A stretch of DNA of 20,412 bases from Chloroflexota bacterium (GTDB taxonomy: Bacteria > Chloroflexota > Anaerolineae > Promineifilales > Promineifilaceae): the NCBI GenBank assembly GCA_024223125.1, contig JAAEOP010000765.1:1-20412 (forward strand), in the 5' to 3' direction. A program made the position numbers and the translations under genes. The notes beneath the pieces were generated by a model. That model saw only the letters and a program-made list of their open reading frames with translations, did not search any database and was not told the origin of the DNA. Shown here piece by piece: positions 15,713 to 20,412 of this stretch. Position 1 is the stretch's first letter. Each line of letters opens with the position of its first letter.

Positions 15713-17115
15713 ACAGACACGATTTTTACCAACAATTGGGTCCAAACAGTGACCCCGGCGAATTGGCACATTTGTATACGGATTTGCCTGAATCGCTGAC
15801 TGAACTGTGCCAGCTCATCAAGCGACAGCTTATCCATCCCAGCCAGCGGGCCGAATATCGTAAACAACTGCCGCGTGGTGTAAAAGAGGAAGATGCCCGC
15901 TTTGTGTCTGTACAACAAATGTTGGCTGTCTTGCAACGGCGCAACCCGGCGGGCCTGACGATGAGACGCATACCCCGCCAGCGCTTGATCGTTTCCTGTC
16001 GTTACCATGCCATTTTGTTGGCTTCCATTTTGAAATTTCGCGGCCGGCCGACACGAGTGCGTGTAGGGTTTGCTGGCTATTTGTCAGATCGGCCAGGGAA
16101 GTATATTAACCATTGGATTTGTGAGGTGTGGCATGAAGGTGACGGCCGTTGGCTGTTTGTAGATTCAGATACGATGATGGTGGATTTCCCCCGCCCAGAG
16201 TTTAAGCTGGCCGGTGATGTGTGGTTGGCAGCACGGAAGGGATTGACTTACCCCAGCCTGTATGGTATCGGCCGTTGGTGGGGTTGGGAGCCGATCCGCC
16301 GCAATTTGTTTCATGACTTTGCTTGCTGCCTGGGAGTGGAGCCGACTTATTGGCAAGGGCCGCCGCTGTTTCGGGTGAAGACCAAAGATTTGACAAAATC
16401 GCAAGGCCGTTTGTTGGATCAGATGGCAGAATTGCTGCAAGACCCGGATGAGAATCTGGCTGTATTACAGGCGCTGTGTGGTGAAAATGAGGCACTGCAA
16501 ATGAAGGATGATGTTGGCTGGCGGGGAAGTGGTGTGGCAATGGCCGTGTCCCCCGCACCCTTTCAATCTCGAACAGGCAAAACTGCCAGCGGCATCTCCT
16601 TCAAATTGGAATGTGCCCGCCCGGAAGATGCTAAAGCGCTGGCGTTAGTCTCCTGGAAAGCGTTTGCTGATGATGTGAACTATGGCGCGCCGGCCAAAGG
16701 TGGCCCGCCTGGGTGCAGGTCAGACAAGTGGCAGGCGAAGATGATGCAGGCCGGTGATTATTTCAAGATTGTAGACGAGGGGGATCAAAACCGAGGTCGG
16801 ATTATTGGCGGGGCAATTATCTTTGACCAGGGGAAGGGGCTAATTGTGTTGGGGCGCATTTTCATCCATCCCGATTACCAGAACAAGGGCATTGGCAGTC
16901 AGGTAATGCTCCAGTTGGAACGGGCTTACCCTCAGGCCCGGCATTGGCGACTCGGCACACCCGAATGGAACAAACGCAATCACGCTTTTTACCGGAAGAT
17001 GGGCTATGAGATTGTCGGCCGCAAAGAGGAAGATGGGGTGCTTTTTGAGAAAATGATAGATACGGAGACGACCAATGATTTCTCATTTGTAAATGATAAC
17101 GATTTATGTGAGTGA
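15709..17115 (+). CDS. Transglutaminase-like / GNAT acetyltransferase fusion
   Basis: A 468-residue two-domain protein. Residues 1 to about 200 form a transglutaminase-like (cysteine-protease-fold) domain with an apparent triad of Cys97 (VSCRYHA), His135 (NHWICEVW) and Asp152 (FVDSD). Residues about 305-458 form a GNAT N-acetyltransferase domain with the acetyl-CoA loop QNKGIG inside [17 protein letters not shown] and a closing [13 protein letters not shown]. It starts at GTG 15709 within the uvrB stop (GTGA), so translation is coupled. No signal peptide is present, so both domains act in the cytoplasm. The substrate is unknown. A peptide- or amide-handling activity followed by acetylation is a reasonable guess only. 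The damaged VOC gene follows with a 23-base overlap. Confidence 0.85.
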   Translation: MNRHDFYQQLGPNSDPGELAHLYTDLPESLTELCQLIKRQLIHPSQRAEYRKQLPRGVKEEDARFVSVQQMLAVLQRRNPAGLTMRRIPRQRLIVSCRYHAILLASILKFRGRPTRVRVGFAGYLSDRPGKYINHWICEVWHEGDGRWLFVDSDTMMVDFPRPEFKLAGDVWLAARKGLTYPSLYGIGRWWGWEPIRRNLFHDFACCLGVEPTYWQGPPLFRVKTKDLTKSQGRLLDQMAELLQDPDENLAVLQALCGENEALQMKDDVGWRGSGVAMAVSPAPFQSRTGKTASGISFKLECARPEDAKALALVSWKAFADDVNYGAPAKGGPPGCRSDKWQAKMMQAGDYFKIVDEGDQNRGRIIGGAIIFDQGKGLIVLGRIFIHPDYQNKGIGSQVMLQLERAYPQARHWRLGTPEWNKRNHAFYRKMGYEIVGRKEEDGVLFEKMIDTETTNDFSFVNDNDLCE

Positions 17116-17563
17116 TCTGGAACGAGCGGTAGAATTTTATACGGAAATCTTTTTTTGTTGCACACCTGAGTCTTCACACGCAGAGTGGCGGCCGCGAAGT
17201 TGAAAACAATTCTGCGGCCGCCTATCCGCCAAGTGTGATTGATCATGATTACCAACGATAATACCCAACTTGTAGTCAAGACCTCTTTTCCGGGACAGCC
17301 CTCAATTTTGAGTTTCCGGGGCTGGAAATTGGAGTGGTGGAATATGATGAAGGGCCGACCGGCAGGGTCGGGTTGTTCTGAGACATCTCGACAAAATGGA
17401 AGGACGGCGACAACACGCCATTGATGATCTGGCCCAACATCTGGCAAAAAGCGGTACGGCCGTCTCCCAACCAGGCAACACAACCATCACCATCATGGTC
17501 ACAAATCAGAAATTATCATATCGGAGTCTGACACAGTCGCCGCATGATGAGGTGAAAAGATGA
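17093..17563 (+). pseudogene. VOC (glyoxalase/bleomycin-resistance-like) gene broken by frameshifts
   Basis: A continuous VOC-type protein can be followed only by changing frame several times. It opens at ATG 17093 with [19 protein letters not shown]. After a run of seven T (17150-17156) the frame shifts to GGREVENNSAAAYPPSVI. It continues in another frame as FEFPGLEIGVVEYDEGPTGRVGLF, meets TGA, and resumes as AIDDLAQHLAKSGTAVSQPGNTTITIMVT. The last frame ends at TGA 17561-17563, overlapping the next gene as ATGA. The intact ancestor was therefore a tight operon member. At least two frame changes and in-frame stops make it non-functional as written, unless indels in the assembly are to blame. 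VOC proteins bind a metal for isomerase, dioxygenase or drug-binding roles. Confidence 0.7.
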
Positions 17564-18390
17564 GCGAATTGAAATATGGATTTGTGTTTCCTTATGGAGA
17601 CGCTCGCGCCGCGGCCGAACTGGCCTATGAAGCCGAGCAAGCCGGTTGGGATGGTTTTTTTGTCTGGGAGCCAGTTTGGGGGATTGATGCCTGGGTTTTG
17701 CTAACAGCGGCCGCCATGCGAACAAAATGCATAAAACTGGGCACATTGTTGACGCCGCTTTCCAGGATGCGGCCATGGAAGTTAGCCAGCGAAACAGCGG
17801 CCGTAGATAATTTGTCTGACGGCCGTCTCATTCTATCAGTCGGTTTAGGAGCGGTGGATACCGGTTTTGAACTGTTTGGCGAAGTGACCGACCGCAAGAC
17901 CCGGTCCGAACTGCTGGACGAGGGGTTGGATATTCTCACCGGTTTATGGCACGGCCAACCCTTTGCTTACCAGGGTCAACATTACCAGATTGAACCCTGC
18001 GAATTTTTGCCGCCACCGCCCCCGGTACAGCAGCCGCGCATTCCCATTTGGGTGGTCGGCGCTTGGCCGCGTCCCAAATCTATGCGGCGAGCTATGCAAC
18101 ATGATGGCCTGCTGCCTAATGTGATGGATGCCACCGGCCACATCAAAATGACGCCAGCCCATATCGCGGAGATGAAAACGTATATTGTTGCCAATCGGCC
18201 GCAGACGACGCCGTTTGACATCATCGTGGAAGGGAAGACGCCCGGCGATAATTTCGATGAAGCGGTCAGTATCGTTGCTCCCTGGGTCGAAGCTGGGGCA
18301 ACCTGGTGGATTGAAGCGTTGTGGGACTTGATGGAGGAGCCGCAAAAGGTACGTCAACGTTTGCAGCTGGGGCCGCCGGGTAGGAATTAA
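17560..18390 (+). CDS. LLM-class flavin/F420-dependent oxidoreductase
   Basis: A 276-residue luciferase-like monooxygenase-family TIM barrel. Typical landmarks are FPYGDARAAAELAYEAEQAGWDGFFVWEP at the N-terminus, IKLGTLLTPLSRMRPWKLASETAAVDNLSDGRLILSVGLG in the first third, RSELLDEGLDILTGLW, and QPRIPIWVVGAWP in the middle. It is somewhat shorter than many bacterial luciferase-like enzymes. It starts at ATG 17560 with GAGGTG upstream, overlapping the VOC remnant. LLM enzymes use FMN or coenzyme F420; which one, and the substrate, cannot be read here. Confidence 0.9.
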   Translation: MSELKYGFVFPYGDARAAAELAYEAEQAGWDGFFVWEPVWGIDAWVLLTAAAMRTKCIKLGTLLTPLSRMRPWKLASETAAVDNLSDGRLILSVGLGAVDTGFELFGEVTDRKTRSELLDEGLDILTGLWHGQPFAYQGQHYQIEPCEFLPPPPPVQQPRIPIWVVGAWPRPKSMRRAMQHDGLLPNVMDATGHIKMTPAHIAEMKTYIVANRPQTTPFDIIVEGKTPGDNFDEAVSIVAPWVEAGATWWIEALWDLMEEPQKVRQRLQLGPPGRN

Positions 18391-18392
18391 AT

Positions 18393-18572
18393 ATGTCAGC
18401 GTCTGTATACGGGTTGGGCGATTTGAGAGGGTTTTCTGGAGAAAGGACGATGGCCTGTAACTATTGGCGGCAGGCATTAGATTTGGCCGTAGAATTGCAG
18501 CTTGACGAGTTATCCAATTCCTTGCGTGTGCAGCTTTCTACGCATGGGTGTGGTGATGAAGGTGTTGAGTAA
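18393..18572 (+). CDS. 59-residue frame resembling a TPR fragment
   Basis: An ATG two bases after the LLM gene stop opens a 59-codon frame ending at TAA 18570. Residues about 20-50 (NYWRQALDLAVELQLDELSNSLR) look like one tetratricopeptide helix pair, as found at the C-terminus of large TPR or LuxR-type proteins. It may be the remnant of such a gene or a small real operon member. No ribosome-binding site is evident, but the close spacing would allow coupling. It ends inside the stem of the terminator. Confidence 0.4.
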   Translation: MSASVYGLGDLRGFSGERTMACNYWRQALDLAVELQLDELSNSLRVQLSTHGCGDEGVE

Positions 18573-18614
18573 TTGAGATATTGAGTCATTTTCAATATCT
18601 CAATTACTTTTTTG
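18568..18614 (+). terminator. Intrinsic terminator of the uvrB-LLM operon
   Basis: A perfect 17-bp stem, AGTAATTGAGATATTGA (18568-18584) with its complement (18592-18608), has a 7-base loop and ends in six T. It sits at the end of the plus-strand gene series, as expected. Confidence 0.85.
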
Positions 18615-18625
18615 TTTAGGGGTAA

Positions 18626-18844
18626 CTACCATCCCCATTGCCTAAATCTTGCAAAATACAAATGGGGGCTGTGGGAGGATTGTTGGCGTTGGGCTGCGGC
18701 CGTTTGCATCACCCCGGCATCAAAGGCTACCTGGTCAAGGGTTGCCCGTACCACATCTTCGGGTGGGTATTCCATAGAAGGCAGTAGTTTATTACTGGTG
18801 AAGCCATCGTGGAAAAAGTCAAATGAAACGAATTTAATTGTTTG
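18626..18844 (-). pseudogene. Possible gene relic, unrecognised
   Basis: The minus strand has 72 open codons with protein-like composition, including NKLLPSMEYPPEDVVRATLDQVAFDAGV. There is no start codon before the Met at 18775, which would leave 49 residues. I do not recognise it. The plus-strand frame over the same stretch begins with TTG and is rich in Trp/Cys/Ser, so it is less likely. Otherwise 18615-18978 holds nothing I can name. Confidence 0.25.
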
Positions 18845-18978
18845 TTAGCGATTTATGGCTAACTGACAATGCCGATTGTACCACACTTTATTATGAAAGA
18901 AACCGGACAAAAAGGGTGTTTTCTTGCCGGTTGAACTGTTCTATTCTATTCTTCTGTGATCTGTTAGATGAACGATAT

Positions 18979-19013
18979 TAGACATCCGATTTCTTCAAGA
19001 AATCGGATGTCTA
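18979..19013. repeat. 17-bp palindromic repeat, ATCCGATTTCT family
   Basis: TAGACATCCGATTTCTT (18979-18995) and its exact complement (18997-19013) flank a single C. It shares its core with 13301-13337. It lies just ahead of the Hsp70 gene. Confidence 0.8.
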
Positions 19014-19035
19014 GGTGTTAGGTTTGAAATTAGAG

Positions 19036-20412
19036 ATGCATATTGGTATTGATTTTGGCACAACAAATACAACAGCAGCATTGTTTAACGGCCGTGACTT
19101 ACAATTCATCCCCCTCGACCCGGCCAACAAAGACTCCTATTTGCTGCGTTCGATGATTTATATGACCCGGCAGCAAGAGACGATTTTGGGCATCAATGCG
19201 GTCCAAACCTATTTGCATGATAACACAGGCCGCATTGCCAGGCTGGAAGAAAAAGTAGTGGGTACGATTGAAAACACGGTGTCGCGTATCAGCCGTCATC
19301 CTACTGAGCCTGATGGTCCCATCGTTATTGTGTATGATGTGACTATTGAAGAAGATGTCGGCGCTCCCGGAAGGCTGCTGCAATCTATCAAAACCGGGCT
19401 GCGCGACCCCGACTATACGGGGACGAGTATCTATGATCGCTATTATACGCTGCCTGAACTGATAGGTATTCTTTTGCGGCATGTTAGGGAGAAAGCAGAA
19501 CAACAGTTGGGCACGGCCGTCACGGCCGTTACCTTAGGCCGCCCTGTCAAATTTTCCTCAACTGCGGAAACGGATAGCTTTGCAGAGACCCGGCTGCGGG
19601 AAGCGGCGCAGTTGGCTGGCTTTGAACAAATTCAGTTTGAAAAAGAGCCTGTAGCCGCTGCTCTCTTTTACACCCAGCACATTTATTCACCCCAAACTCT
19701 GTTGGTTTTTGATTTTGGCGGGGGAACGTTGGACCTGACAGTGATGCGGGTGAATGAACGAGCCAACGGCCATGCTGACACCCACATTCTAGCTACACAA
19801 GGTGTTTTGGTAGGCGGGGATGATTTGGACAGCGCTATCATGCGCGGCCGTGTAGGGCAATATTTTGGCGCCGCCAGCAGCATAGACCAACAGGGTCATC
19901 CTTTTCCAGCCCATCTTAGCGGCAGGCTGGATCGTTGGCAGACGATTCCTGAACTTTCCAAAACCGAAAATATTTCCATCATTCGTAAAGCGCGGGTCAA
20001 TGGCAATAATGCGGCCGCTTTTGCTGCTTTGGAATGTCTGGCCAGAAAAAATTATGGCTTTCCCCTTTTTGAGGAAATTGAACGAACCAAAAGACAGCTT
20101 ACTAACCAGGAAGAAGCGTACCTGCAAATGCAGCAAGAAGAGATTGACCTGGCTGTGAGCCTGACCCGCCGGGAATTTCAGGCAATGATTGTAGCCGAAA
20201 TTGCGGCCGTGCAGTTGGGCGTTGATGAGACCCTGCGAAAAGCTTCTCTGACGGCCGACCAGATAGATGTGGTGGTCACAACCGGAGGATCATCCTTAAT
20301 TCCTGTGTTCCAGAATATTTTGCAGCGGCGTTTTGCAGCGGCCGAATTGGTACATTCCGATACCTTTGGTAGTGTGGCGGCAGGGTTGGCCTTGCGGGCC
20401 GCGCAGACTTCT
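19036..20412 (+). CDS. YegD-like Hsp70-family protein (partial, 3' end outside window)
   Basis: The frame stays open from ATG 19036 to the last base (459 codons). It has an actin-like ATPase fold: MHIGIDFGTTNTTAAL (phosphate 1), FDFGGGTLDLTVM (phosphate 2) and VVVTTGGSSLIPVFQ (adenosine). EKEPVAAALFY, LVGGDDLDSAIM and DTFGSVAAGLAL match the YegD-type Hsp70 relatives better than DnaK, as does the early VTLGRPVKF. These proteins resemble DnaK's ATPase domain but lack a standard substrate-binding half; their role is unclear. An in-frame TTG at 19024, six bases after AGGTG, is an alternative start that would add four residues. Confidence 0.88.
   Translation, partial: MHIGIDFGTTNTTAALFNGRDLQFIPLDPANKDSYLLRSMIYMTRQQETILGINAVQTYLHDNTGRIARLEEKVVGTIENTVSRISRHPTEPDGPIVIVYDVTIEEDVGAPGRLLQSIKTGLRDPDYTGTSIYDRYYTLPELIGILLRHVREKAEQQLGTAVTAVTLGRPVKFSSTAETDSFAETRLREAAQLAGFEQIQFEKEPVAAALFYTQHIYSPQTLLVFDFGGGTLDLTVMRVNERANGHADTHILATQGVLVGGDDLDSAIMRGRVGQYFGAASSIDQQGHPFPAHLSGRLDRWQTIPELSKTENISIIRKARVNGNNAAAFAALECLARKNYGFPLFEEIERTKRQLTNQEEAYLQMQQEEIDLAVSLTRREFQAMIVAEIAAVQLGVDETLRKASLTADQIDVVVTTGGSSLIPVFQNILQRRFAAAELVHSDTFGSVAAGLALRAAQTS

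Larger units (their letters stand above)
28..20343. repeat. Highly iterated palindrome CGGCCG / ACGGCCGT, dispersed through the window
   Basis: By hand I count about 65 CGGCCG sites, some two dozen of them as the 8-mer ACGGCCGT. Examples are 614-621, 8702-8709, 14314-14321 and the closely spaced pair near 19512-19530. They occur in both gene orientations and between genes. None was found in 3235-5461 (the methyltransferase/Xre cassette) or in the repeat-rich gap 13131-13711. Counts are by eye and may be off by a few. Confidence 0.8.

Noticed and set aside
17175..17237. Inverted repeat with two GCGGCCGC sites and outer CACAC/GTGTG, looking like a small insertion in the VOC gene
   Set aside because: Reading across it in a shifted frame gives normal VOC-like protein sequence (GGREVENNSAAAYPP), so it is old coding DNA; the arms are simply two copies of the common CGGCCG motif.
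18612..18848. Plus-strand frame of 78 codons after the terminator
   Set aside because: It begins with TTG inside the terminator tail, lacks a ribosome-binding site, and has an unusual Trp/Cys/Ser-rich composition.

Overview
The window reads as chromosomal DNA of a bacterium, most likely a member of the Chloroflexota (Anaerolineae-like). That assignment is an inference. It rests on a receptor kinase with a Thr/Pro-rich linker and an FGE-sulfatase-like ectodomain, menaquinone genes, F420/flavin LLM enzymes, moderate GC, and many short dispersed palindromic repeats. I see no rRNA, tRNA, CRISPR array, transposase or phage gene.

Layout. (1) 1-3234: the tail of an upstream gene, a hairpin repeat, and a large membrane Ser/Thr kinase with two kinase domains in tandem and an extracellular FGE-sulfatase-like domain. 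(2) 3235-5461: an AT-rich Type II restriction-modification-like cassette. It holds a cytosine-C5 methyltransferase (+), a convergent unrecognised protein that is probably the nuclease (-), and an Xre-type regulator (-). (3) 5462-7394: a TrmH/SpoU RNA methyltransferase (-) and a PHP-domain phosphoesterase (+). (4) 7511-9862: a DprE2-like SDR and a DprE1-like FAD oxidoreductase, together resembling the actinobacterial pair that makes polyprenyl-phospho-arabinose. (5) 10046-13130: isochorismate synthase (menF) and a TetR regulator on the minus strand, with menA divergent, giving two menaquinone-pathway genes around a regulator. (6) 13131-13711: a gene-free stretch full of perfect inverted repeats. 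(7) 13712-18572: uvrB, a transglutaminase-like/GNAT fusion, a frameshifted VOC (glyoxalase-like) gene, an LLM oxidoreductase and a 59-codon frame. They are tightly packed with GTGA/ATGA overlaps, so they look like one operon. (8) 18573-20412: a terminator, a relic frame, a hairpin, and the first 459 codons of a YegD-like Hsp70 that runs off the end.

The most striking pattern is not a gene. The palindrome CGGCCG, most often as ACGGCCGT, occurs about 65 times by hand count, roughly ten times the number expected from base composition. It lies in all three codon phases, on both gene strands and between genes, but is absent from the restriction-modification cassette. It behaves like a highly iterated palindrome comparable to cyanobacterial HIP1. 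Several different families of perfect hairpin repeats also punctuate the gaps between genes.
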